Part shown: positions 7,714 to 16,446 of the stretch, one piece after another
How positions within the stretch are numbered: position 1 is the first letter of the stretch
Layout: each line of letters begins with the position of its first letter
Virus record (IMG/VR): IMGVR_UViG_3300008459_009695
Coordinates: 1 to 48,270 of that record
DNA from: a virus
Reading direction: 5' to 3' (one strand)
DNA: 48,270 bases
Notes under the pieces: model-generated
Database searches by the model: none
What the model saw: only the letters and a program-made list of their open reading frames with translations
Told to the model about the DNA's origin: nothing
Position numbers and translations under genes: made by a program

Positions 7714-9896
7714 TAAAAATCGTATTTAATCATTATCTGCTGTATACCACTTCTTTGGGTTGGTCTTTGCATTTTTGATATAAAAATAAGGTCTTTATCC
7801 GAATCGTAAAGACCGATTTCATTAAAATATGGAGTTATTGAAGTATTCCATGATGGATTACTACTACTAACAAACATTCCTGAAGGTAAGTTAACTCTAT
7901 ATTTCATTTCATATATGGTCGCTTGGATGTCTGTTTCAATATTACCATAGAAATAATATTCATCTCCAAAATTTAAACCTCCAGTACTTCCTAAAGTTGG
8001 TATGTACAATACCGACCCCATATCATGAATTGAGGCGTTATCATATAATTCAGAAGTTATAGTAAATGTACTTTGGTATAGTCCCTGTGGGTCAATATAC
8101 CCTCCAACAGTATATCCGCTTAATTGGTTAGTGAAATCAATTTCTTTCCAAAGGTTTGGGTTTGGGTATTCCCCTGTAGTAACTTTCTGAGCAATGACGT
8201 AAAATTCTTCAGCGACAAATCCTGTAACTCCATCAATATTCATACAACCAAATTCATTATTAAATATTAATGAAACATCCATTGCGTAGTTAGTACACCC
8301 ACTAGCAGGTCCTTGTATTTTTTGATAGTATTGACAATGTAAAGAATTTGTAAATGACCCATTATTATAAAAACCATATGAAACCCATAATGTTTCACCA
8401 TCACCACTTAAAACACCTGTACTTGTAATATCACCATTACATATATTAGGAGCAACTAAATTAACTTTAGGTGCGGGTAACGTCCAGTTTCTATTTGATT
8501 TATAAGACAATGCTGCAATTATTTCAGCGTCATCAATAACAATTAATTGGTCATCAGGAAATACTTTACCAATTCTACTCGGAGTACCTCCTGTATTTAA
8601 ATAATTATCCCAAAGGGTATAATATCTAATACCAGGATTATTCATATCCGAGTTTTTACTCGAATTAAGTAATCCTTGTTCCATAAATCCACCTCCATTT
8701 ACAGGTGGGTCTACATAAAAAGTTTCACCTGAACAACAATTACTACCTTTATGCCACATCAGTGTCGGGATATGTAATTTAAAATTGCGAGCCTGTCCTG
8801 TTTCACCAGGATTATTTTCGTCGTATTCTTCAACAGCAAATTTTTCACCGTAAAAATTATTTATCGCTTGGTTTGTAAAATGTATAACCGCAATTGATTT
8901 TTGTTCTTCAGGGGTCACTATAACTGGTTCATCGTATGAATTAAAATAAAAAACATCAGTGGTCGCCGATTGACCTAAAGAACTCATGTATCCTAAATAT
9001 TCTTTTGTACCTATATAGTCTTTTGATGCATAATAATTGTAGTCCTGATACACTGCATTATTAAGTCCCGCAATACTACTACTCCATATTATATTCATAT
9101 TCCAAACTAATGATGAAATTTGGTCAGTATAACATAAAGATTCGTAATTTACCACATCATCATTCCAATGACCTGCAGGTGTAATAGTATCATAAAGTTG
9201 TGTCATCCCTGAAGGATAAACCATTAATCTTGAGTTGGCGGTAGTTGTTAGGGTTGTAAAATCTACACAAGGTCTGTCTAAACCTATTAAATTAGTACCT
9301 GAATCATAGTAGGTTACCCTATACGTGAGAGTAGGGTAACAAGATTGATAACATGAACAAAGGTCTGATTGATTATAAAAAACAGTAACAAAATCACCAA
9401 TATCAATTGTACTATTAGCCGTAGAGTCGCAGGCTAACGGATTTGAAGTTCCAGATATTAATACTCCACCATCAAGTAATGTAGTATCAGTTTCAAATTC
9501 ACTGTTTATAGTATAAGCAGAACATGGTTGTACATACCAACAACTTGAGTCACCTGAAAAAAACCCTCTAGGTTCTGCACTATTATATATTGATACATAT
9601 TCAGATTCCATATAGGGTATACCATAAGTATTACCTGAAGTGCCTTGCATATAATACGGATACTTAATATAATTTTTTGTAGACTGTGGATATCCAGTAT
9701 TATTTTGAGCGTTATATGGTGGCATCAAAACTTTAGAAGTTGTTGATACTGAGTTAGTAACTCCAGTGTATAAAACCTCACTATCTCCAATTTGAAAATA
9801 TTGTATGTTTAAATTTCCTTGTGAAATTTTTCTTCTACCAACGTCGGTAATTCTAGTTGAGATTAATCCTGATGTATTTTGTAAAATATAACCCAT
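7713..9896 (-). CDS. Tail/baseplate-associated structural protein (727 aa)
   Basis: This large protein has no membrane segment or signal peptide. It starts with a short region (ISTRITDVGRRKIS, then YFQIGDSE) of the kind seen in phage tail proteins that bind the baseplate. It is rich in Tyr, Asn, Ser and Gly and ends in a strand-rich region with EIGLYDSDKDLI, like fibre-attachment or collar proteins. Several Cys pairs (SCYQSCYP, SNCCSG) occur in the middle. Its gene lies between the mosaic fibre gene and the resolvase, in the late tail operon. The precise role is not recognised; a fibre-connector or minor tail protein is most likely. Confidence 0.6.
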   Translation of the reverse strand: MGYILQNTSGLISTRITDVGRRKISQGNLNIQYFQIGDSEVLYTGVTNSVSTTSKVLMPPYNAQNNTGYPQSTKNYIKYPYYMQGTSGNTYGIPYMESEYVSIYNSAEPRGFFSGDSSCWYVQPCSAYTINSEFETDTTLLDGGVLISGTSNPLACDSTANSTIDIGDFVTVFYNQSDLCSCYQSCYPTLTYRVTYYDSGTNLIGLDRPCVDFTTLTTTANSRLMVYPSGMTQLYDTITPAGHWNDDVVNYESLCYTDQISSLVWNMNIIWSSSIAGLNNAVYQDYNYYASKDYIGTKEYLGYMSSLGQSATTDVFYFNSYDEPVIVTPEEQKSIAVIHFTNQAINNFYGEKFAVEEYDENNPGETGQARNFKLHIPTLMWHKGSNCCSGETFYVDPPVNGGGFMEQGLLNSSKNSDMNNPGIRYYTLWDNYLNTGGTPSRIGKVFPDDQLIVIDDAEIIAALSYKSNRNWTLPAPKVNLVAPNICNGDITSTGVLSGDGETLWVSYGFYNNGSFTNSLHCQYYQKIQGPASGCTNYAMDVSLIFNNEFGCMNIDGVTGFVAEEFYVIAQKVTTGEYPNPNLWKEIDFTNQLSGYTVGGYIDPQGLYQSTFTITSELYDNASIHDMGSVLYIPTLGSTGGLNFGDEYYFYGNIETDIQATIYEMKYRVNLPSGMFVSSSNPSWNTSITPYFNEIGLYDSDKDLIFISKMQRPTQRSGIQQIMIKYDF

Positions 9897-9925
9897 ATAT
9901 AATAATTATCAAAATCTAAATTTTA

Positions 9926-11905
9926 TTATCCTCCAAAAAACTGTTGTCCTAAATTAGCGAAAATTTCAACAATATCATTACCTATCGATACAGTTGAACA
10001 TGGAGCATTATACAATTTGACATTTCTTAATTGGTATTTTAATAAATATGAATACTTTTTGTTACATGGAAATGTTCCATTTGGTTTATTCCCTATTAAT
10101 ATAGAATGATTAAATGCTAAATTATATGTATCACTACTTGTGATTTGTAACGCATTATACATACTAACATCCAAGACAACTGTTTTGGCAGATAAAGCTC
10201 CTTTACATCCTGCCAATGCAAAATCAGTAGTAACTTGTGGTTGTATTATAGGTGTTTGTAATATTGAATTTTTTTCAACCGTATTATTAGTTCCCCAACT
10301 ATAATAATCTGAAGAAACATATTGTGGAGATTGGGTTATTTGACTTGTAAAACTTAAATCAAATTCAACAATTACTCCACTAGGTAATGATGGAGTAATT
10401 GTAATTTCCGCCAATCGACCATTTGTAATAGTTGTAGTATATATAGAAGACGGATTAGAATTCCAATTTGTAGTAGTATAATTTCCAGTTGGGTTACCAA
10501 CAAAATTTACATTTATAACATAATTTTGATTTTGTGTTTGAGATACAGTTACACCAGCGTTTGATGTATTACCGTTATTGTCCATAACATATAAAGTGTA
10601 ATTACCTGATACTAAATTATTAAATAACGGTGAGTTTTGATATGTTATATTATCAATTGAATACGTATAAGGAGGAGCTCCCCCATTTGCTGTAGCCAAA
10701 ATACTTCCATTATTTGTACAAGCATTATTAACTGTATAAGTTAATGATAACGTTTGAGATGAACAAGTACCTTCAGTTACTACTACTAAACCACTTGTTG
10801 TATTTCCACCACCTAAGAATGCCCAACCATTGTTTGGTATTAGTGAAGTTGTTGTAGATTTTAATTGTGGAGTTTGACTACCACACATAACTAAACCAAC
10901 AAATTCCCAATCTGTTCCATTGTGTAGTATAAAATATTGACCATTTTCAGAAATCCAAGAATAATGAGAATTTTGAGTTCCATTATTAATAAATGTAATT
11001 AAATAAGATTGTTCACAATATGTGAAAGACATACATAAATTTGGGATTAAAGGTTCACTACCAACACTTTGTGATGGAGTCATAGTAGGTGTTGTTGTTG
11101 GGGTACTTGTTGGTGTCGGTGTCGGTACATAGAATCCACAAGTAGTTGTTGACGAGAAATCACCATAATAATCTGTAACAACCGCAGTGTAAAAACCATA
11201 ACTAACGTTATTTAACGTTTGAGATGTCTGTCCATTAGACCATTGAATAGAATATGGGGCGGTCCCGCCAGTAATTAATAGAGAAATAATTCCGTCACTA
11301 TATCCAACACCTGAAGGTTCTTGGACTACTTGACATTGTACCTCCATTGGGTATATCGTAATAACGTCACATTCGTTTTTACCAGTTAACCTTAGACTTA
11401 CGGTAACTTCAGGGTATGGTGTTCTTGAAACTGAGATTGATGGAGTTACAGATGGTGTGTTTGTAATAGTCGGAGTAACTGTTGGAGTGGTGGTTTTGGT
11501 TGGTGTGGGTGTAAAACCTATACTTTTTGTTGGAGTACTTGTCTTAGTAGGGGTTATGGTTTTAGTAGGAGTTGGAGTCGGTGTTTTAGTCTTAGTAGGA
11601 GTAGGTGTTGGTGTTTTAGTCTTAGTAGGAGTTGGAGTCGGTGTTGAAGCCGCGCAACAATAACCAGGTGCTGACCCACATACTGCAGGAGCATTTAAAA
11701 CTAAACTTGCAGTATTTGCCCCATAATCATAACCTGATGAAGATGGACCAATTAAATTTTCAATAATAAAACAAAAATTAACACCCTCAACCGATTCAAT
11801 GTACCACATTTCACCAGGTTGTCCACCGCTTGGCATGTTAATTATATATTGATTACCATCACAACAGTTGGATACTAAATAATTATATGGCGGTACAAAC
11901 ATCAT
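9926..11905 (-). CDS. Mosaic tail fibre with Cys-rich, SprB-like and Thr/Pro linker modules (659 aa)
   Basis: Order of parts: an N-terminal Cys-rich module (1-85, YLVSNCC, closing in GYCC) resembling the Cys modules of the 1442-residue fibre; a Thr/Pro/Lys linker (about 87-163); an SprB-like repeat (about 170-258, [23 protein letters not shown] then VVTDYYG); a short linker; a module with [10 protein letters not shown] that recurs in the 1442-residue fibre; a second SprB-like repeat (about 388-455, [11 protein letters not shown] and [12 protein letters not shown]); and a C-terminal domain of about 200 residues. It is probably a receptor-binding fibre. Two adjacent ATGs begin the gene, after a TATTTATA box. 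The shared modules with an oppositely oriented gene point to domain shuffling. Confidence 0.75.
   Translation of the reverse strand: MMFVPPYNYLVSNCCDGNQYIINMPSGGQPGEMWYIESVEGVNFCFIIENLIGPSSSGYDYGANTASLVLNAPAVCGSAPGYCCAASTPTPTPTKTKTPTPTPTKTKTPTPTPTKTITPTKTSTPTKSIGFTPTPTKTTTPTVTPTITNTPSVTPSISVSRTPYPEVTVSLRLTGKNECDVITIYPMEVQCQVVQEPSGVGYSDGIISLLITGGTAPYSIQWSNGQTSQTLNNVSYGFYTAVVTDYYGDFSSTTTCGFYVPTPTPTSTPTTTPTMTPSQSVGSEPLIPNLCMSFTYCEQSYLITFINNGTQNSHYSWISENGQYFILHNGTDWEFVGLVMCGSQTPQLKSTTTSLIPNNGWAFLGGGNTTSGLVVVTEGTCSSQTLSLTYTVNNACTNNGSILATANGGAPPYTYSIDNITYQNSPLFNNLVSGNYTLYVMDNNGNTSNAGVTVSQTQNQNYVINVNFVGNPTGNYTTTNWNSNPSSIYTTTITNGRLAEITITPSLPSGVIVEFDLSFTSQITQSPQYVSSDYYSWGTNNTVEKNSILQTPIIQPQVTTDFALAGCKGALSAKTVVLDVSMYNALQITSSDTYNLAFNHSILIGNKPNGTFPCNKKYSYLLKYQLRNVKLYNAPCSTVSIGNDIVEIFANLGQQFFGG
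11415..11650 (-). repeat. Thr/Pro/Lys linker repeat in the 659-aa fibre
   Basis: Direct repeats encode three copies of [10 protein letters not shown] followed by related Thr-rich sequence. It is the inverted counterpart of the linkers at 3052-3219 and 5122-5382 and codes for nearly the same peptide with different codons. Confidence 0.85.
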
Positions 11906-11912
11906 TTTATAT

Positions 11913-11920
11913 TATAAATA
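11913..11920 (-). promoter_or_regulatory. TATTTATA box seven bases before the 659-aa fibre start
   Basis: The minus strand reads TATTTATA, seven bases before the ATG. The same octamer sits at nearly the same distance from the LRR fibre gene and the gp25-like gene. It could be a late-promoter or translation-initiation element. Confidence 0.3.
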
Positions 11921-11952
11921 ATTGTAATTGTGTTTTATTAAAAATAAATTCA

Positions 11953-14328
11953 TTATGGTTTAACAGTTACAGTCCAATTATAAGGTGAGTTTTTCAAACC
12001 TAAATAATAAGGGTTTGTTAATCCTCCTGTTGGTGATTCTGGTTGTATACCTGAAGTACCTGACAATAATAAAGTTTTGTTTGTTAAGGTACGAGCCGTT
12101 GCCAAATTGTAGAAATCTTGTAATAGGTAATCCACCGCCGCGGTTTTTAATCCTGTATTTGTAAATTGACCACTTGTAAATCCAGTCAAAGCGGAAAAAG
12201 TATTAGTCCATCCTGTTAAACTTGTTGTTGAATTAAACGAAAATATTTTTAAGGTTGACGGGAAATCTCCTTGTATTAGGTCGGACGATGTTTTAAAATT
12301 ATTATCTCCCAGATATATGGTATTTAGTGACGTAACCGCACTTAAATTAGTCATAGCACTTAAACTACTATTACTTGACAAATTAATGTAGGTAGCACCT
12401 GTCATTAAACCCAAATTAATGTTTGTTAAATTATTAAGGGTCATATCAATTGTTCTAATTGATGATGGGAAATTTTTAGTCCAAGCCGTTAATCCAACTC
12501 GACTAATATCAAATTCATTCAAACTTGTCGCACCAGTTAATTCTTGAGTCCATTCGGGTATGTAAGTATTTACCCCAAATTGATTTCCTACAATTATATA
12601 CTGTAACGATGTAGGTATATTACTTGTATATCCTGTAAATTGATTATTATTTAAATAAAGGTTTTGAATTGAATTTGGGAATGTCGGAGGTAGTGATTGT
12701 AAATCGTTATTATTTAATTTTAGTGTCACCAAACTTGTACATGCTGAAATTGAATTGGTAAACGCACTAATGTTATTTTGTTGTAAATCAATATATAAAA
12801 CTGACGATGGGAAAGTTTTTGTCCATCCTGTAAGTGAACATTCTCTAGCTCTAAAATATTGTAAATTAGTCGCACCTGATATTTCAACATCCCAAGAATA
12901 TAAAGCATTATTATAACCACCAACAGTTGAACTAATATCAAAATCAGTTGTTGATGTTGGAAAATTTGATGTATATCCTGTTAATAAATTATTTTGTAAC
13001 CACAATGTTGATATTGAATTTGGTAGGACTTGCGGTATTGTTTGTAACCTATTTCTATCCAATCTTAGTGTTGACAACGAGGTACATGCCGAAATTGTAT
13101 CTGTAATACTAGTCAAACTATTATTATATAGATATAATAATGATAAATTTGTATTATTATTTAAATTCGGTTGGAAAGATTTAAAGGAGTTGACACCACC
13201 TAACAATCCACCAGTCTGATTGTCTAAATCAATTCTTGTAATACTTGTTGGGAAATTTTCAGTCCACCCTGTAATTCTATTACTATCTAAACTAACTCTA
13301 GTCGTTGTCGTACTTGAACTCAATGGTGTTAAAAAATTAAAATTACTTAACGTAGCATTTTCCGCCAAATAAATCCAAGCACCTGTTTGTGGTGAACCAA
13401 AGTTGAGTTGTGTTAAATATGTATTATTTCTAACAGATAAACTTGTTGGTCTTGATGAGACTGTATATCCTGAATAATTAATTGTTGCCGAAGTAAAATT
13501 ATTATACCTATATTGAATGTTACCTAAATTGGTACTATTTTTAATTTCAAAATTAAACGTACTTGCAGAGTTATAATTGTAAATAAAAGTATCAAATGTT
13601 GTAGGATAATAAAAACTAAAATCTTCCACTGTTGAACCTGTAATACTAATTAAATCCAAATTAGTGAAAGCGGTAAAAGTATAAGTATTTGCAGATATTC
13701 CTGAAATTTTTCCAAAATATAATTCATTGATACCCGCCGCCGAATTTGGGAAAGTCGGTGACCCATATCTTAAATCATATAATGTGGTAGTGTAATCACC
13801 GCTAGCATAACTTTTACTTAATGCAATATTAGTAGTTGCGGTGTAAGCCGGACTTACAATAGAATAATTTAAAGCGGGGTCACCATTACCAAAATCAACT
13901 GTAAATTTAGAATTTAATAACGACCTTAATATGATAGTTTGAGGATTTGAACCATCTATATTCTGAACCTCAAAATAAGGTGGTATTGGCATAGATTTAG
14001 AAGGAGTAATACTTGGAGTTATACTTGGGGTTGGTGTTGGGGAGGTAGGTGGGGCGGATGGTGTGGGAGTAGGGGTTGGGGTATTTGAGGGTGTTGGTGT
14101 GGGTGTTGTTTGAATGAATTGTAATTCTTCGCATCCCTCAGAACTTTCCACAGTTACTTGTACAAATGGTAAAGTTGACCAATCTGACGGTAAATCAACA
14201 TAAATTGTTGGAGGTACGTATGATGTCTCATATGCCGCCAAAAAACAATTATTACCGTTGTTGTCACATACAGTTATTTGATACGGCGGAGTACCTGTTA
14301 TATTTGTTATTGTTATATAGCAACTCAT
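11953..14328 (-). CDS. Leucine-rich-repeat tail fibre with ITG/VCD N-terminal module (791 aa)
   Basis: Residues 1-77 are the ITG/VCD module (ITGTPPYQITVCD) shared with 2507-2731 and 22416-23471. A Thr/Pro/Ser linker follows (about 78-117). From about residue 190 to 740 the protein is made of leucine-rich repeats of about 20-23 residues, for example LxxLxLxxNxLxxIP and LYLNNNQFTGYTSNIPTS, with repeated TGWTxxFPSSIxxIDL units. LRRs form curved binding solenoids, so this is likely a receptor-binding fibre. LRR solenoids are also common in Bacteroidota surface proteins (BspA-like), so transfer from the host is possible. The start is fixed by the conserved module. Confidence 0.8.
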   Translation of the reverse strand: MSCYITITNITGTPPYQITVCDNNGNNCFLAAYETSYVPPTIYVDLPSDWSTLPFVQVTVESSEGCEELQFIQTTPTPTPSNTPTPTPTPSAPPTSPTPTPSITPSITPSKSMPIPPYFEVQNIDGSNPQTIILRSLLNSKFTVDFGNGDPALNYSIVSPAYTATTNIALSKSYASGDYTTTLYDLRYGSPTFPNSAAGINELYFGKISGISANTYTFTAFTNLDLISITGSTVEDFSFYYPTTFDTFIYNYNSASTFNFEIKNSTNLGNIQYRYNNFTSATINYSGYTVSSRPTSLSVRNNTYLTQLNFGSPQTGAWIYLAENATLSNFNFLTPLSSSTTTTRVSLDSNRITGWTENFPTSITRIDLDNQTGGLLGGVNSFKSFQPNLNNNTNLSLLYLYNNSLTSITDTISACTSLSTLRLDRNRLQTIPQVLPNSISTLWLQNNLLTGYTSNFPTSTTDFDISSTVGGYNNALYSWDVEISGATNLQYFRARECSLTGWTKTFPSSVLYIDLQQNNISAFTNSISACTSLVTLKLNNNDLQSLPPTFPNSIQNLYLNNNQFTGYTSNIPTSLQYIIVGNQFGVNTYIPEWTQELTGATSLNEFDISRVGLTAWTKNFPSSIRTIDMTLNNLTNINLGLMTGATYINLSSNSSLSAMTNLSAVTSLNTIYLGDNNFKTSSDLIQGDFPSTLKIFSFNSTTSLTGWTNTFSALTGFTSGQFTNTGLKTAAVDYLLQDFYNLATARTLTNKTLLLSGTSGIQPESPTGGLTNPYYLGLKNSPYNWTVTVKP
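13985..14110 (-). repeat. Thr/Pro/Ser linker in the LRR fibre
   Basis: Low-complexity sequence encodes alternating Pro-Thr with Ser, for example [11 protein letters not shown] and then [11 protein letters not shown]. It joins the N-terminal module to the LRR part. Unlike the other linkers it has almost no Lys. Confidence 0.8.
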
Positions 14329-14333
14329 TCAAA

Positions 14334-14341
14334 TATAAATA
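14334..14341 (-). promoter_or_regulatory. TATTTATA box five bases before the LRR fibre start
   Basis: The minus strand reads TATTTATA followed by TTTGA and the ATG. It matches the boxes before the 659-residue fibre and the gp25-like gene. The overlapping TATATTTG also fits the Bacteroidota -7 consensus, but I see no matching upstream TTTG at the right distance. Confidence 0.3.
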
Positions 14342-14350
14342 CCACTCCTA

Positions 14351-14803
14351 TCACTTTGTTAATTTATTAGAATTAATTCTTATAAACTTATACCAAATTC
14401 TTTCGTGTAAAAAATATACAATTGGTTTAATTAATAATTCACCAATTCCAATAAGTGATGACATTTGTACTGACGCCCCTAACAAGTAAGCAGTTGTAAC
14501 AGTAATTAAAGTACCCAACAATCTGTAAGATATTGTTTTTAAAATGTGACGAGTAAGTACTGATTCTTCTTTAACTGTTTGGATATAAGCAATATTATCC
14601 TTGATTGTACAGTGTCCTTTACAACTGATATGCCATTTATAATCATTAATTTCTTCAATCCAATCTTTAGTTGTCGATGTATATCCATCAACAATAATAT
14701 TTGAAACTAAAATTTCTTTCCCATTTTCAATTAATCTCCATCTATTAGTTTCATCGGTTGAATTTGTATTAAACCTTATTTGAAATGTTTTTATATTACT
14801 CAT
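14351..14803 (-). CDS. DUF2061 membrane protein with N-terminal soluble domain (150 aa)
   Basis: Residues 1-80 form a small strand-rich domain containing RWRLIENGKEILVS and a Cys pair (CKGHC, 61-65). Residues 84-140 match DUF2061: RHILKTISYRLLGT, two hydrophobic helices, then GELLIKPIVYFLHERIWYKF. I recall DUF2061 proteins as short membrane proteins sometimes linked to sulfate-activation genes. Here it follows an APS kinase and nucleotidyltransferase, with its start overlapping the nucleotidyltransferase stop by four bases (ATGA). The context suggests a membrane role in the same pathway, such as anchoring or transport, but no activity is known to me. The fusion of the N-terminal domain to DUF2061 is notable. 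Confidence 0.75.
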   Translation of the reverse strand: MSNIKTFQIRFNTNSTDETNRWRLIENGKEILVSNIIVDGYTSTTKDWIEEINDYKWHISCKGHCTIKDNIAYIQTVKEESVLTRHILKTISYRLLGTLITVTTAYLLGASVQMSSLIGIGELLIKPIVYFLHERIWYKFIRINSNKLTK

Positions 14804-15198
14804 AATAGTCCTTCGGTTTTCATTTGTTCTCTAATTTTAGTTGCCGAAATATCGTGAATCTCTTGAGGAGGTATTCTTTCAATAATATCATACCCTACAC
14901 CTCTACCAAATTCTATTGAGCATATGTCAGGAATTATTAATACTTTAACTCTATCATTCATATCTGAATAATGAGACTCGATATTTGTTTTAACTTCTAA
15001 AGCGGTAAATGGATTTTTTTCATCAGGTTGGATATCTCTGATACAGATTAACACATTTTTACCTTCGTCCAAAGCTTGTTTAAATAACTCTTGATGCCCT
15101 TTGTGAAGTGGTTGCCATCTTCCAACAAACATTGCATGCTGACCTTCCTTAGGTTTCAAAGATGATTCTACGTGTATTTTTTTATCCCAATTTTTCAT
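14800..15198 (-). CDS. HxGH-motif nucleotidyltransferase (NadM/cytidylyltransferase-like), possible ATP-sulfurylase substitute
   Basis: The 132-residue protein has GRWQPLHKGH (26-35), the ATP-binding HxGH motif of the nucleotidylyltransferase superfamily, and ISATKIR (117-123), the matching C-terminal motif. The central sequence (ICIRDIQPDEKNPFTALE) most resembles archaeal-type NMN adenylyltransferase. ATP sulfurylase belongs to the same superfamily. The gene overlaps APS kinase by four bases and no other NAD gene is nearby, so it may adenylylate sulfate to make APS. It could equally activate another small substrate. Substrate is inference from neighbours, not from residues. Confidence 0.75.
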   Translation of the reverse strand: MKNWDKKIHVESSLKPKEGQHAMFVGRWQPLHKGHQELFKQALDEGKNVLICIRDIQPDEKNPFTALEVKTNIESHYSDMNDRVKVLIIPDICSIEFGRGVGYDIIERIPPQEIHDISATKIREQMKTEGLL

Positions 15199-15623
15199 TT
15201 TCTATTAAATGGTATTAAGTTTAAACATTCAGACACTGTAATATTTGTAGTATCAATGTCAATATAATTCTCAGTTGGTTTTTCGTAATCTTTTGCAAAA
15301 TTTTGTTCCCTACCTCTTATTTCATCAGTATGTACGTATATTTCAACAACTTTATTTGTTTGTTTCAAAGAGTCTCTCATAATTTTATAAGGAGCAACTA
15401 CAGAAACAACCACAGTAAAACCTTTATGGTCTAAGAACCTACATAAATCTAAAACGGATTGTATGTTTTTTTCTCTACCCTCTTTTGAGTAGTCAAAGTT
15501 TTGGAATAGTTCTCTTAATCCGTCCCCATCAATATGGATACAATTATCTGAACAGTTTCTAATAAAAGCTTCCGCCAATGTTGTTTTTCCAGCACCTGGC
15601 TGTCCTGTGAACCAATAAATCAT
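15195..15623 (-). CDS. cysC: Adenylylsulfate (APS) kinase, CysC-like
   Basis: This 142-residue P-loop kinase has the Walker A motif GQPGAGKTT (7-15), then IDGDGLRELF (31-40) and DYSKEGREKNIQ, followed by VVVSVVAPYK (71-80). These are the APS-binding features of CysC, which phosphorylates adenylylsulfate to PAPS, the universal sulfate donor. It is shorter than bacterial CysC (about 200 residues) because the lid region after EIYVHTD is abbreviated. Overlaps of four bases with both neighbours (ATGA) tie it to the nucleotidyltransferase and sulfotransferase. Together they point to PAPS supply for sulfotransfer. Confidence 0.85.
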   Translation of the reverse strand: MIYWFTGQPGAGKTTLAEAFIRNCSDNCIHIDGDGLRELFQNFDYSKEGREKNIQSVLDLCRFLDHKGFTVVVSVVAPYKIMRDSLKQTNKVVEIYVHTDEIRGREQNFAKDYEKPTENYIDIDTTNITVSECLNLIPFNRK

Positions 15624-16444
15624 ATATTCTTTGGGTATTTAAAAATTTCATTATACCATCCATATTGATTGTAAATCCAATCACAAATATCAGAACCTAA
15701 TATCTTTTGAGCATCAGATGGTAACAACTCTAAAGTTTTTTTTATTTTATGGTCACCAAAAATTCCATAAACCTCATCATCTTCTTTTGTAATTTGTTCA
15801 ATATTTTCAAAGTCGTGTTGGAAATATGGTATTTCAAAATAATCATAAATTTTTCTCATAATCAAATCAGGATAAAGACACAGGTCTTCATATTTAATAA
15901 ACAGTATATTTTCGTTTATACCTTGTCTAAAAATTTCTTGTAGTCTTTCAATTGCCATTCCAACTGGTTGTGAGCTGGCCCATATGTCAATTCGTTTAGG
16001 TGTTGAGGTCCCTTTTAATTCAGCATGGTTTACAATTCCAAAATCTTTATGTTGATTTTTTCTGAAGTTTTTTTCCATAGATGTATAGATATCTCTGAGG
16101 TCTCTCACCATACAAACAATTTTTGGTTTGTCAACAATTTCTTTTAGAAACCCATAATGGATTCCCCACCCTCTACTTTTATCGACTACATATTTTTTAT
16201 CAGTAACACCTTCATAAAACCCTCTCATACCTTCTTTACAAAAAGATAAGAATCCATTTTTCATAAGTTCAGGGTCCTGAGCCTTAAACTCAGGTGAACT
16301 ACTATAGTTGGCTCTCGCAGCATAAACTAACTCCAAAACCCCACTTGTAGGTGTCGAATAGATGTCAGGATTTTGAGCCAAAATGTTTTGAAGTAAAGTA
16401 CTACCTGCTCGGGGTAGTGAGCTTTGAAAAAATAATTTTTCCAT
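15620..16444 (-). CDS. PAPS-dependent sulfotransferase
   Basis: The 274-residue protein begins with the 5'-phosphosulfate-binding loop SSLPRAGSTLLQ (8-19). It has the 3'-phosphate-binding segment MVRDLRDIYTS (112-122, Arg114 and Ser122). A WASSQPVGMAIERLQEI helix and a LFIKYEDLCLYP motif further match the sulfotransferase family. It moves the sulfo group from PAPS to a hydroxyl or amine on a sugar, lipid or protein; the acceptor cannot be read from sequence. The gene's stop overlaps the start of the APS kinase, so donor synthesis and transfer are genetically coupled. Placement among fibre genes suggests that fibres, or host surface glycans, could be the acceptor. Confidence 0.88.
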   Translation of the reverse strand: MEKLFFQSSLPRAGSTLLQNILAQNPDIYSTPTSGVLELVYAARANYSSSPEFKAQDPELMKNGFLSFCKEGMRGFYEGVTDKKYVVDKSRGWGIHYGFLKEIVDKPKIVCMVRDLRDIYTSMEKNFRKNQHKDFGIVNHAELKGTSTPKRIDIWASSQPVGMAIERLQEIFRQGINENILFIKYEDLCLYPDLIMRKIYDYFEIPYFQHDFENIEQITKEDDEVYGIFGDHKIKKTLELLPSDAQKILGSDICDWIYNQYGWYNEIFKYPKNI

Positions 16445-16446
16445 TT

